Positions 33,840 through 44,935 of a stretch of DNA of 64,000 bases are shown one piece after another. A model generated the notes under the pieces. It made no database searches, was not told the DNA's origin, and worked only from the letters and a program-made list of their open reading frames with translations. The translations under genes and the position numbers were made by a program. The DNA is taken from the NCBI GenBank assembly GCA_027422505.1, contig JAPQWV010000018.1:19238001-19302000 (forward strand), read 5' to 3'. The stretch comes from Craterostigma plantagineum (taxonomy: Eukaryota; Streptophyta; Magnoliopsida; Lamiales; Linderniaceae). Positions within the stretch are counted from its first letter, which is position 1. Each line of letters starts with the position of its first letter.

Positions 33840-34828
33840 AGGTTTGACCGATCCATCAATGTCGTGTGGGGTGGGGTGGAGGAATATTCGGAACTTTATC
33901 GCGAAGAGATCAATCGTTCTTGTTTAATTGGTGAAAGTGTGAGCATCTCATCGTCATTATTGCTCAGGTTCGGAGAATTCTTGTTTAACTGGTAAGGGTT
34001 CTATGATTCAGTTCATTTTTTTGATTGTTCGCTTAAGCTTTATCTCGTTCTTTTCCCCCATTTTTTCATCTGGAATTGGTGAAACTGTGAGGATCTTAGC
34101 TAGAGATTTTGGTGTATAAAGGTTTCATTCATCTTGAATTTTCACTAGTGATTTTGTTTTCAAGTCACTGTAAGGTGACCCAAAATATATTTTCGTTTCT
34201 TTTCCTTTTTTAGCTAAAATTGCCTCAGTAGGTTGCTGGAAACAATTGGCGTTTGAGTAGATAATGTCATTTGGGTCCTTCAAATCTTTAAATCGTTTGA
34301 AGCTGTGAATCTAACCTGCATATCTTGTCTAAAATTCTTCTAGTTGGACTCTATTATGCTACATCAATTTCGAGCTAGCTCACGTTTATATTACTTAACT
34401 CTTCACAAAATTTAAGATCATATATGCTTAGTAATTGATCAAGGATTGTGCTTGTATCTCATATGCTGTTTGAAAACTACCGTATATGTCTATTGAGTTC
34501 AGAAAAGGTGAAGAAATGCCATTCAATGATTTCTTCGATTGCATTTTTCTCTGTTGACATAAATCTCATGTTTGAAGAGGTTGTTGTAATGTTGCAGACT
34601 AGGGAATATTCGCTACTGTTGAATCTGCAAGTTAAATTGAATCTTGAGAGCACTTTTGTCGTATACCATGTCACATTCGACGAGCAACATAGTAAGTTTC
34701 ACTCCTTACTAGCATACCTCTTGAACGTACTTAGCATCACTAAATTTATCATTGTCCGAAAAGAACAATATAGATTGCTTTCGATAACTTGTGGAATATA
34801 CAGAATTTCTGACATTTTTTATTTTCAG
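33840..34828 (+). promoter_or_regulatory. Leader and first intron(s) of the F-box gene
   Basis: GT-rich donor-like sites (GGTAAGG at about 33991) and T-rich DNA suggest an untranslated first exon and a long intron up to the acceptor ATTTTCAG at 34828. The start codon exon is not identified. Confidence 0.35.
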
Positions 34829-36617
34829 AAGCAGAGAGAACCAATCGTCCTACCATCCAATAGTAAGACAGATTTAGACAGAATATCCAACTTGCCGGGC
34901 CATATCGTGGACAAAATCCTATCGCACTTGCCTCTGAAAGACGCTGTTCGAACAAGCATTTTATCGAGCAAGTGGAGGTACAAATGGGTCACTCTCCCTT
35001 CCCTCGTATTCGATAACCAGTCGATCGAAATTTCCGCCCAAGACCAAACCTTTCTGAAGAACAAGCTCTCAAGCATCATCGATCACATTCTCTTACTTCA
35101 CAGTGGCCCTATTCATAAGTTTAAGTTATCCCACCGTGATCTCCAAGGCGTGTCAGACATCGACAGATGGATTCTCTTCCTCTCGAGGGGTAATGTCACG
35201 GAATTGGTACTCGAAATATGGAAAGGCCATCGATACAAACTGCCCTCTTCTCTATACTCTTGTCAGAAGCTGATCCACTTGGAGCTTTTCAACTGTCTAT
35301 TGATACCTCCCCCTTCGTTCAGCGGTTTTAGATCGTTGAAGAGCCTCGACCTTCAGCACATAACCATCGCACAATATGCGTTCGAGAAAATGGTGTCGAG
35401 CTGCCCTTTGCTCGAGAGATTGACCCTTATGAACTTTGAAGGATTTGACGTCATCCACGTGAACGCGCCTAATCTCCTCTTCTTCGACGTTGGAGGTATT
35501 TTCGAAGATGTGAGCTTTTATGGAGCTTATAATTTGGCTGTCGTATCGATCGGCCTTTACGCAGACAGTGGAACCAATCCGAAGTTTTGCCTCGGAGGAA
35601 ATAGAAAGCTCGATAACTTTTTTTCCTATATACCTAATATTCAGAGGCTCGAGGTGCAAAGCTTTTTCTTGAAGGTATGCTGTACGTTATTGCCATCGTT
35701 TTATTTCTAATGTTTATTCCCATATTCTTTGGTATGATTCAGTTTGCTTCTTTACTTTGGTAATTGGCTTGTCTAATTGATAGCTTTTAGCATCTGGGAG
35801 TATACCAGCAAAGCTACCTTCGCCATGCATGGAACTTAGCTTCCTTTCCATACGAATTTGCTTCAACAACGCTAAAGAACTTGGTGCTGCTCTCTGTATC
35901 CTAAGGAGTTCGCCCAACCTCGGCGAGCTCGAAATGCTGGTAAGAATTAAGATTGTTAAAAGGCCTAAATATTTATTTAGTACCATAATTTAGGAGAGGT
36001 TGCATTATAGGGAAATCGATTTTAGGGGCTGGCATTAGAGGGACAATAACTTTCAAAATTAAGCAAGTTAGTGACATTATACGACGTAACCCTCGATTTT
36101 GCCCCAAATTCTAGGGTTTCAGCGTATAATGTTGGATTTCGGCAAATTTATGGGTGCACATACACGGTAATAATTTTCAAAATTAAGCAATTTTGGAACA
36201 AAATGTAGGGTTCTGGCGTATAAAGCCCTAAATTGTTTTTTTTTAAAAAAATTATTGTCTGTATAATGTGATCCCCTAAAGTAACTACCTTAGAAGAAAA
36301 TATTCTTTCGACTACTATTTCGTTCAATTCAGTCTCGTGGGGAAGAAGATTCTCTCGGAGGAACAATTGCCAGCAAAAACAGCGTCGTCTTCGAAAATAT
36401 TCCGTTCAATCATCTCCGTTCGATTAAAATGGTGTCAACCACTTGTTGCATGCAAGAGCTTTGGTTCATAGGATTCATGCTTGAGAATTCGCCCGTCCTC
36501 GAGAAAATGACCGTCAAGCCCGCCTCGCTCGATCTCGGCTGGGAACTGATGAAGCAGTTGCTTCGATTTCGCAGGGCTTCGAAGCACGCCGAGATTGTAT
36601 TCTCAGATCCATCGTAA
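34829..36617 (+). CDS. F-box/LRR/FBD protein (At1g13570-like)
   Basis: Exons seen: 34829-35674, 35784-35939, 36333-36617, all in phase, giving 428 residues from the first acceptor. The F-box is at the start (DRISNLPGHIVDKILSHLPL, then AVRTSILSSKWRYKW), followed by leucine-rich segments (SLKSLDLQHI, SCPLLERLTL) and a C-terminal FBD-like end (ENSPVLEKMTVKP). F-box proteins bring substrates to SCF ubiquitin ligases; the target is unknown. No Met lies between the acceptor at 34828 and residue 188, so the start must be in a small upstream exon. The frame is open back to 34448, but that stretch looks like intron. Intron 2 holds a MITE. Confidence 0.85.
35990..36285. mobile_element. TTTAGGGG-ended MITE in F-box intron 2
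   Basis: The left end (TTTAGGAGAGG, then ATTATAGGG, then GGGACAATAACTTTCAAAAT) and the inverse of the right end (TTTAGGGGATCACATTATAC, then AGACAATAA) pair up. Inner motifs AATTAAGCAATTTTGG and TAGGGTTCTGGCGTATAA recur at 57580-57840. The target duplication is unclear. Confidence 0.6.
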
Positions 36618-37264
36618 GGTTGTTGGAATAAATGGATTGAAAGGGTAAAATGGTAATTTACGCAAAGCGTGACAAATTTTCGTTGATTATGTTGCTCATT
36701 GTCTGGGCTTTTTAATTAAGTAATTCAATTTTAATGTTTATTAATAAAATAGGTATAAAAATGAAGTCATTAATAAAATAAGCAAGTTCGTATCATAAGG
36801 ATACGAGTCAATTAGAGCACGAGCTACTCCGATGACGTGGCAAAAATAATTATAATAATAACAATAATCATTATAATAATGATATTAATAAATATCACCA
36901 TAAAAAATTATTTAAAAAAATAGAATAATAAAAATAATTGTACCGGTAAAGATAAAAATAACTTTAATAATAATTTTTTTACAATAAATATTTTTAATGA
37001 ATAATAATTACAGTAAGTATAAAAATAAAAAATTAGAGAGGGGTGGTTTTATTTTCATAGTTCGAAAAATTCAAAAATAAAAAAATGGAGGATCGGAAAG
37101 TGTATTTTAAAAAATAATCTTTTATTACAAATAAAAACTGGAAGGACACTGCAGCTTTAGATGAAAGCTATATTTAAACTGGATATCTGCATCTGCGTTT
37201 TAAATTTGCTTTTCTTATGTTATTTATTTCCTTTTCTAAATCAATGTTTTTTCTATTACTCATC

Positions 37265-37302
<38 letters not shown>

Positions 37303-37498
37303 CTAAGAATTTGTAGTAATTCACACAATATGCACTATGCTCTTATGCTTAATAACAGAATATAGATAAATCGTACTTAAAAAATATATGTTTTTAAAAA
37401 AAGCCACGAACAACGGCTAGATGCTTTGGAAAATAAGGAACTTATTTATGACTGGTGGTTCACCATTAACAAATCGGATGGGAATGAGATTTTCCAAC
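36618..37498. other. Intergenic AT-rich DNA with a TA microsatellite
   Basis: About 15 TA units lie at 37270-37298. No gene is seen. Confidence 0.5.
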
Positions 37499-37506
37499 AA
37501 AGAATG

Positions 37507-37795
37507 TAGGGGTGGGATCGGGTCGGGTTTTGCGGGTTTCGGGTTTTTCGGGTCGAGTACCCGATTTTTCGGGTTTTTGTTTTGATAACCGACCCCGACC
37601 CGACCAAATTCGGGTACCCGAAACCCGATCGGGTACCCGCGAGTCGGGTTCGGATTTTTCTATTTTTTATTTTAAACCCGACCCGAAGTATTACATCGGG
37701 TATCGAGTTTAAACCGGATCCCGATTAAACCCGATTTTCACCCCCAGACCGGTCGGGTCGGGTACCCGAAACCCGATCCCGAATGCCGACCCCTA
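37507..37795. mobile_element. hAT-type MITE 2 (CGGGTCGGGT words)
   Basis: A 289-bp element beginning TAGGGGTGGGATCGGGTCG and ending with the inverse of TAGGGGTCGGCATTCGGGA. It is flanked by the perfect 8-bp duplication AAAGAATG (37499-37506, 37796-37803). It is dense in GGGTCGGG and CCCGA words. Confidence 0.92.
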
Positions 37796-37803
37796 AAAGA
37801 ATG

Positions 37804-38650
37804 TAACTAACTGTATACATTCTTTGGATGCTTTCGAAAACAAGGAACTTATGGATTTTTGAAAAAATCCTCAAATCTGAACATGAAACTGTTGATTTAG
37901 CCATTTCTGAATGGCAAAAATCCCAACTTTATTTCTGATTTTTTGGCTTTGATGAACCTTTTGGTACCATTGAACAGGAACCTTTTGGTTGTGGGCGAGT
38001 AGGACTCTCTGTGGACAGTGCTTTCCCGTGACCTGTTTTTAATTTTTCCTGCCAATGACAAGTTGAACCTTCGGTTTGATCCTGAAGACTTGGAGCAACT
38101 GTGGTAAGCTAAGAGTCTCTCATGTGACTCAGTGGCCTCATTCAGTGGAAGAATTGTTTTTTTCTTGTAGTTTCTCTTTCGGTTTCTTGTTATGTTTTAT
38201 AGGTTCTCTTTTAAATTTTAGAGTTTGCTTGGTTTGTCATCATCTAGCTCTTCAAATGAGCTGATTCTGCCCTGAAAGAAAATTATAATTCCAGGGATCT
38301 GTTTGGAAGTTTTGTACGAACTTTTAGTTCTATGAGATTTCACACTTTCGTCTTGGAAAAAGGAAACGGCTAGATATTTCATATACAGTGGATAAGTAAG
38401 ATAGATATGCCATCTCTTCTCTTCTCTACCACCACCTGCAGGTTTAGCCATGCGAACATGCAATTGCAAAGCTTCACTCTACCAATTCTCAAGCTCTTCA
38501 TTACTACAACTTCTCCTCATTATATAATAATAATACTCGGTAAGAGAACTTTATTCAAGCCACCACCTAAGAATATTATCATTTCGTCAAGAAATTACTA
38601 AATATTCAGCTTCATCTACAACAAAAACACCACACAACTTCGAAGAAGGA
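37804..38650. other. Intergenic, no gene recognised
   Basis: AT-rich. Short open frames (38076, 38407) show no similarity that I recognise. Confidence 0.4.
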
Positions 38651-38660
38651 GAAGATATAC

Positions 38661-38925
38661 TCATCTCCACGCCTTAGAACGCCCGGCGGGCCCACACGAA
38701 ACCTTCTTCGACTTGAACGAATTGGCCGAACTGATCGAAGTCCAACTTGAAGAACGTTGGTTTCTTACACTGCGATGATCGTGGGGTTTGCGAGAAAACG
38801 AGTTGATCGATAAGGCGGCGGAAGTGCGCACTGGTATGGTGAGGGACTGCCCACTGCTCGAGAAATCGAGGGAGGGATTGGCGACGAGCATGTCGAAACG
38901 TAGGGGAAAATTGATTTTCCTTAGT
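38661..38925 (-). other. GC-richer coding-like segment of unknown nature
   Basis: Two overlapping minus-strand frames (76 and 101 codons) are open here in an otherwise AT-rich interval. The 76-codon frame (38891-38661) starts MLVANPSLDFSSSGQ and is Ser/Arg/Lys-rich with a basic C-terminus. No family was recognised. It may be a small gene, an exon or a relic. Confidence 0.25.
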
Positions 38926-38949
38926 TTCAGGTATAACTTCAGGGTTAGT

Positions 38950-39690
38950 TATTTTTTTACACTTGTAAATTATGGACATTATACAGGCGGAAAATTAGGG
39001 GGTTCAATCTGGATTATAACTATCAAAATTAAACAATTTAGAGATATATTATATGCCGTAATACTAGTTCTGTCCCAAAATTGCGTAATTTGGAAAGTTT
39101 TTGCCAGTATGTTGCCCACACGTAATTCGTCGAACCATAAATATACGCCGATACCCCAACTTTTTGGGTCAAATTTTGGAACGCATATATGCGTTTTCAT
39201 TTTCTCTCTCCTGTTTTAAACGCATATATGCGTTTTGGGAATGGGATATCCTAAAAGATGCGTTTGATATTTTAAAAATTACAATACATACCCTTTATTG
39301 TTTTTAATTATTAAAGTACCCACACAAAATCAAAAAATAAATAAAAATATATAAAGGACTCCTGTTAATAATTATTTTTTCTACGTTTTTTATATGGAAA
39401 AATATTGAGTTTATTATTAATTTTATGAAATTATTTTTTTAATCAAATTTAAAATAATAGTATGGTCTGATTTGTAAAATTGTAAATTTCATGGATAATA
39501 TTAAAAAATCGAATAGAAGAAAATATTACAATAATGATCTTTTAAGTTTGCGAATTGGTTTATGAGAAAAATTTCTTCTGAGTTTGAAAATGCGTTTGGG
39601 TTTGAGAATGTGTTTTTCAGTTGGAGATGGTGTAATGACCCAAAATTTGAAAGTTATCGTTTGTATAATGACATCTCCTAAATTCGATGT
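38950..39690. repeat. Pieces of the TTTAGGGG MITE family and AT-rich DNA
   Basis: Motifs ATTAGGGGG, ATTATAACTATCAAAATTAAAC (38990-39040) and AAAGTTATCGTTTGTATAATGACATC (39645-39690) resemble the ends of the MITE in the F-box intron, but the copies are fragmentary. Confidence 0.4.
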
Positions 39691-39778
39691 GCCTAAATCC
39701 CACTCCGGAAAATTACATGGCTAAAAAATCGTTATCGGTTTATTCAATCAACCAAACATATATAAGAATTCGTTTATA

Positions 39779-39931
39779 TTTCGATTTCACTTTCCTTTCC
39801 CTACTGATTTCCACGTAACCAAACGCAGCCTTAATCCAACGCGGTGATAGGCTCTCCTTTTCTTCCCGCGTTGGATTAAGGCTGCGTTTGGTTACGTGGA
39901 AATCAGTAGGGAAAGGAAAGTGAAATCGAAA
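39779..39931. repeat. Perfect hairpin, 66-bp arms and 21-bp loop
   Basis: 39779-39844 is the exact inverse complement of 39866-39931, and the loop is 39845-39865. Each arm contains GCTGCGTTTGGTTACGTGG, a MITE-terminus-like sequence, plus CGCGTTGGATT nearer the loop, so it looks like an inverted duplication spanning a MITE end and its flank. Confidence 0.95.
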
Positions 39932-39934
39932 GAT

Positions 39935-40136
39935 AGAGCTTTGCTTCATCATAGCGAGAGATTGGCCATAGCTTATGGGCTCATCAGTACGTCGCCGGGC
40001 ACGACCTAAGGATCCTAAAGAACCATAGGATCTGCAGAGACTGTCATAACTTCATCAAGATTCTGTAGAAATTCGAGAGGAGGGAGTTCGTCGTGAGGGA
40101 CAACAAGAGGTTTCATCACTTCCGCGTAATGATTAT
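39935..40136 (+). pseudogene. DYW-domain fragment of a PPR gene
   Basis: The translation reads [20 protein letters not shown], a stop and a phase change, then a CRDCHNFIK block and RREFVVRDNKRFHHF. This is the HxE...CxxCH deaminase-like DYW end of another PPR protein than the intact one next door. It has at least two stops and starts directly at the hairpin. Confidence 0.75.
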
Positions 40137-40383
40137 TGGTAGCGAATAGCGATCAATCAACGTTGGATTTTTTACTCCCATTCTTTTCTTTCGATCTTCT
40201 TGATTTTTGCCATAATCTTTGCGGGCTGAGAAAACGCACTCTGCTCTTATTTTGCTCACCGAAGAATTTACGAAGTCGAACGCTAATGTGAACTGTTTCT
40301 TGGTGTGATTTGGGTAGTAGCTGCTGATGATGATGCTATTCCATGGTTGAACCTTCTTTCATTTGTCGGACAAGTTGCCTCTC
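40137..40383. other. Spacer downstream of the PPR gene
   Basis: The probable 3' untranslated region of the minus-strand PPR gene. No gene is seen. Confidence 0.4.
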
Positions 40384-42765
40384 TTACCAATACCCTTTGC
40401 AAGAACATTCTCCACCCTTGAAGTGATGAAACCGACTAGAATCCCTCAAGATAATCTCATGTTCTACGATCTTCGAAATATAAATCATCGCAGCGTGGCA
40501 ATCTCCGCAAACACGCAAGTTCTTGGTGATCCTAATAGGAACCCCACGAGCAGTTGTAAGAATCCCATAAGCAAGAGCCAGTTTTTCGCTGTGTTCGAGC
40601 AGCAAATCGCCCTTTTCCTCATCATCCACGTCGTGGAGAGCAAAGCTCGTTTCAGGCACGTATCCCATAATCTTGATCCTATCTATGAGGTCTTCGAGCA
40701 AGCCATAGATCTGTTCGGTCATAGGATGTGTTTTGTCCCCTACGAAGAACGTGGCTGTCCCTTTCTTACCCTGCACCCAACTATACCCAGGCCTTTTCTT
40801 GATCCCGGAATGTTTCATCAGCAACCGAATCCTCGAAACATCCTTCCACCGTCTAGAGTTTGCGTATATGTTCGAAAGCAGAGTGTACAAGCCATCGTTC
40901 TCAAAGTTTAGGTCTAGGAGCTTCTCAACTGCGTATTCTCCGAGCTCAACGTTTCCATGGAGTCTGCAGCTGCTGAGTAGGGCGACCCATATTATAGGGT
41001 TTGGCTCCATGGGCATCTCTTCGATGAGTTTCATGACATCTTTCAAACGACCCGCCCGACCCAAAAGGTCCACCATGCAAGCGTAGTGTTCAATCCCTGG
41101 GACAACGTTAAAATCCTCTTTCATTCTGTAAAAGTAATCGATTCCCTTATCCACCATGCCCGAGTGGCTACAAGCGTAAAGAAGGACGACGAAGGTCACC
41201 TCATCAATGGGCATTTTAGCCTTTCTCATCCCATCGAATATCTCAAGAGCTTCATCGCCACGACCGTGAAGCCCATAACCTGTCAAAATCGAAGTCCACG
41301 AGACTATGTTTTTGTGGGCCATATGGTCGAATACATCTCTTGCTGCATCGACGTGGCCCGATTTAGCATACATGTCTATCAAGCAATTGGAGATGAAGAT
41401 CATTGCATCGTTGTAATGATTTCGCAATGCGAAAGAATGGATTTCTCTTCCATGTCTGAGGGCACCAAGGCGGGCACAGGCCAACAAAGCGCATGATATT
41501 GTGAATCCGTTAGGCATCAGTCTGCAACTATCGTTCACCATTCGAGAGAAAAGCACCAGGGCATCGCTCGCCTCCCCGTGCTGAGCATATCCACCAATCA
41601 TCACCGTCCAAGTCACCACGTTTCTGTCATCAGATCCAATAGAATCGAAAATCTCATGCGCAATTAGAAATTCCTTGCACTTAGCGTACATGTCGATCAG
41701 CCCATTGACCACCATCATCTCATCGCCAGGATTGTTTCTTATTACATTCAAGAACTGCTTTAGGACAAACCCGTGTGTCTCTTTCCCCTGTCTCAACGCA
41801 CCCACAGCTGCACAGCCCGACAATACTGAGACGAAAGTAACAGCGTTAGGCTTCGAGCCCGACGCTATCATCTCCCTGAAAACTTGCAAACCTTCGAGCC
41901 CAAGTCCCCTTTGACTGTAGCCCGAAATCACCGCACTCCATGAAACAACGTTTAGCTCAACTCCCGTCTTTCGCATCCTTTTAAACAGCCCCAAAGCATC
42001 ATCGAAGCTACCGCCTTGTGAGTACCCAGTAACCATGGCATTCCATGACACAACATCCTTAAACTCCATACTCTCAAAGACCTCCCTTGCCTTGCCCATC
42101 ACACCACATTTCGAATACATATCTACAATTGCATTCCCAATGAACAAATCCTCAATCAAGCCAGTCCTCAGTGCATGCCCGTGTATCTCCATACCGTTCT
42201 TGCACAGCCTCAACGACGCACAAGCGGGAAGCACATTGACCAAAGTGCCCTCGTCCAATTTGGACCCAAGATCGCGCCTTTTGAGCATTTCCCTGAACAC
42301 CTTAAGGGCCTTTTTGAACTCTCCCGCCTGTACGTAGACCGACAGCATCGTATTCCAAGAGATGGTGTCGAAAACCCCTCTCCCAAGCATTTCAGCGAAC
42401 AGATGGAGTGCCCTTTCGATCTTCCCGCACCTCCCATACATAGCCACGGCGGCATTTCCCACGAAGACGTTGGAGCTCATGAGCCCCGACACGAAGGCGA
42501 GCGCGTGCACGGACGCGCCGGTGGAGAGAGACGCTATCTCCCCGCAGGCTTTGAGAATGAAAGGATACGTGAAGTCGTCTGGGGTCAGACCCAACGCGCG
42601 CATTTCGTTGAACAATTGGAGGGCGGCGGTCTGCTCGCGGGAGGACACGTGGGCCTTGATAAGGTTGTTCCAATGGTAAACGTCGCCGCGCGACTGTGTA
42701 GGGCGGCTGAGCTCGGCGGCGACATGGAGGTGGCGAATTCTTAGTGTGCGTCTTAGAAGGTACAT
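40384..42765 (-). CDS. DYW-class PPR RNA-editing factor (At5g16860-like)
   Basis: An intronless gene of 793 residues. After a basic N-terminus of about 30 residues (likely organelle targeting) come PLS-type PPR repeats from about residue 30 to 590, with typical D-V-SWNAMV-GY, F-GN-I-DMY-KCG and SWSAVISGY helices. An E/E+ domain follows (IEEMPMEPNPIIWVALLSSC), then a DYW domain (about 700-793) with HSEKLA and CGDCH zinc/catalytic motifs. It ends KGYW, as in the Arabidopsis relative, instead of DYW. Such proteins bind organelle transcripts and direct C-to-U editing in mitochondria or plastids. The target is unknown. There is no damage. Confidence 0.93.
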   Translation of the reverse strand: MYLLRRTLRIRHLHVAAELSRPTQSRGDVYHWNNLIKAHVSSREQTAALQLFNEMRALGLTPDDFTYPFILKACGEIASLSTGASVHALAFVSGLMSSNVFVGNAAVAMYGRCGKIERALHLFAEMLGRGVFDTISWNTMLSVYVQAGEFKKALKVFREMLKRRDLGSKLDEGTLVNVLPACASLRLCKNGMEIHGHALRTGLIEDLFIGNAIVDMYSKCGVMGKAREVFESMEFKDVVSWNAMVTGYSQGGSFDDALGLFKRMRKTGVELNVVSWSAVISGYSQRGLGLEGLQVFREMIASGSKPNAVTFVSVLSGCAAVGALRQGKETHGFVLKQFLNVIRNNPGDEMMVVNGLIDMYAKCKEFLIAHEIFDSIGSDDRNVVTWTVMIGGYAQHGEASDALVLFSRMVNDSCRLMPNGFTISCALLACARLGALRHGREIHSFALRNHYNDAMIFISNCLIDMYAKSGHVDAARDVFDHMAHKNIVSWTSILTGYGLHGRGDEALEIFDGMRKAKMPIDEVTFVVLLYACSHSGMVDKGIDYFYRMKEDFNVVPGIEHYACMVDLLGRAGRLKDVMKLIEEMPMEPNPIIWVALLSSCRLHGNVELGEYAVEKLLDLNFENDGLYTLLSNIYANSRRWKDVSRIRLLMKHSGIKKRPGYSWVQGKKGTATFFVGDKTHPMTEQIYGLLEDLIDRIKIMGYVPETSFALHDVDDEEKGDLLLEHSEKLALAYGILTTARGVPIRITKNLRVCGDCHAAMIYISKIVEHEIILRDSSRFHHFKGGECSCKGYW

Positions 42766-43007
42766 TTAGCTTTAGCTAAATGTATGAGGATGCACACACG
42801 GTCGTGTAAATATATTATGTATATATAAATTGTGATTGTTTAAACAACGCCTTTTGTACTCTTACCTATGAAATTTAAAGAATCCAATTTAACTAAAAAA
42901 GATGCTATTTTATTTTTTGTTCACAAATCCACATTGAAGGAGAGAATGAAACAGACGTGGAGAATCTAATTAACTTGATCCATGATGGGAAAAAGTAAAT
43001 ATATGAT
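42766..43007. other. Promoter side of the PPR gene
   Basis: AT-rich upstream DNA of the PPR gene. No other feature is seen. Confidence 0.4.
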
Positions 43008-43016
43008 TTAATGAAA

Positions 43017-43888
43017 GGGATCTTCATACATAAGTACCTAGTTTGATAAAAACTTGTAATTTAATACTCTGTCAGGATTTTTTTTAAATGTAGGTACCTA
43101 ACAGAATAAATTTTTTACACATAGGTACCCGATCCCCGAAAGTACACCATACAACACATTTGAGTACCTTATATCAATACATTTGAGTACCATATATAAC
43201 AGAAAATGATACGACGTATGCTATATTTAGGTACGCTCTATGTAACACATATATGCCTTAGGTTAGACCTGTCAAAACGGGCCGGCGGGGCGGGCCGGCC
43301 CGTAGCCCGCCAAAGCCCGCCCACTGGCGGGGCGGGGCGGGCTAGCCCGCCAACCGGCGGGATGAAGAAAGCTAGGCCCGTGCCCGCCCACTGGCGGGCT
43401 GCGGGCCCGGCGGGCTTAGCCCTCATAAATTAAAAAAATAAAAAAAACCTGAAAATAAAAAATATATCTAATATATTTCTAACTTCAGAAAAAATTAATT
43501 AATTTATCTTTTAATTTTAAATTATAAAATATTACCAATATAATATAAAAAATTATATATAATATAATATTATATAATTTATATAATACATTATAATTTA
43601 TATATAAATATATATATTTATCAATTAATATTATAATATTTATTACTGGCGGGCCTGAAAAATCGGAGCCCGCCCCGCCCTTTTGGCGTGGCGGGGCGGG
43701 ACGGCCCGCGGGCCGTGGGCAATATTGCCAGCTCTACCTTAGGTACGACGTATGCTATATTTAGGTACCCTATATTAACATGTTATGGTACGCAATATAC
43801 ACAGGAATGTACGACGTGAATAAAGAAACTGGTAAAAATTTTTCTGACATGGTATCTATGGAATTGGGTATTTTTTTATAAATTCACC
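43017..43888. mobile_element. MULE-like MITE B (GGTAC words), carrying hAT MITE 3
   Basis: It is bordered by the perfect 9-bp duplication TTAATGAAA (43008-43016, 43889-43897). Ends are GGGATCTTCATAC and the inverse of GGTGAATTTATAAAAAAATA. GGTAC words recur as in MITE A. Without the hAT insert and its duplication the element is about 390 bp, close to MITE A. Confidence 0.88.
43264..43736. mobile_element. hAT-type MITE 3 (GGCGGGC words)
   Basis: A 473-bp element beginning TAGACCTGTCAAAACGGGCC and ending with the inverse of TAGAGCTGGCAATATTGCCC. It is flanked by the perfect 8-bp duplication CCTTAGGT (43256-43263, 43737-43744). The ends are crowded with GGCGGGC/GCCCGCC and the middle is AT-rich. 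It sits inside MITE B. Confidence 0.95.
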
Positions 43889-43897
43889 TTAATGAAA

Positions 43898-44935
43898 TAT
43901 AAATATATTTAAATTTCATACATTAGCTAGAATCTATATCGTTTGAAAAAAAAAAAAGAAACAAAACAATGTTCCTTGTTTCTTGCACGCACACGACACG
44001 ACATCTAATTTCTTGCCACGTATCAAAACATCGTCACAGTTCGAGAAATTAAAGAAATGCAAGAAAAAAACCCGTCTCCGAGAATTTTATATATATTTGT
44101 TTTCGTACGCGAAGTATAGCAAGTCCTGCGGTACCAAAGAATATGCTGTTGTTGTTCTGCGGGGAAACGGTATCTTGCAGGCATTTGCAGAGGTAGCTTG
44201 AGTCGTTTTCGTGGAACGCTTTTATTTATTTTGAATGCCTTCAGAGATAAGTTTTCGCGTGGTTGCTTTCTGTTCTGAATCTCTTCGTTCTTTATCGTTT
44301 GTGGGTACTTTTTTTACTACTGTTTATGGCTGCTTTCTGGGATTATTATGGTTGACGATTTTGGATATTGAATGCGATCCGTTGTACGTGTTTTTGTGGT
44401 AATTGAGAATCTTGGAATCGCTAACGTTGATTTGGAAAATCCGATTGAGTTCTTGTTGATGGGGGTCAGTATTTTACGTTCGTTGAACCCTAATTTGGGA
44501 TTTTGGGTTCTGGCTTTTCTGAGAAATGTGTTTCTTCTTTCGTAAATTTAAAATATGGTTTTGTGCCATACATGGCGATTTTGAGTTATGGATATGGAAA
44601 CTAACTCTATGAAGTCCAGCTTACTTAGATGTTCATATCGATCATTACTGCAATTTCGTATCAACGCTCGACTTCATTACTTTAGCTTTATATCTTCTGT
44701 AAGAACGTAAAATTCTGTTTCATTAACGGCACTTTTAGCATTTTTCTGAACTTATGGAATTTTGGATTCAGGGATCATAACTGTTGGTGGAATCTGCCCA
44801 ATCCTCAGATAGTTTATTAACGTCCCTTTAGCTTCTTGTTGGAATCTTTGGCGGGATTTGTTATCATCGGTTTTGGTTATGCTATTGAAGTGTTAGTCTG
44901 AATTGGGACTAGCGACAAAATTTTGAAAAGATTCT
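43898..44935 (+). promoter_or_regulatory. Promoter and 5' leader of the phosphoesterase gene
   Basis: The leader probably begins near 44000-44100. A GCAGAGGTAGC junction at 44187-44197 may be an untranslated exon border, with a long intron before the ATG-bearing exon. No other gene is seen. Confidence 0.35.

Noticed and set aside
42175..42744. 189-codon + strand frame
   Set aside because: Antisense shadow of the PPR gene.
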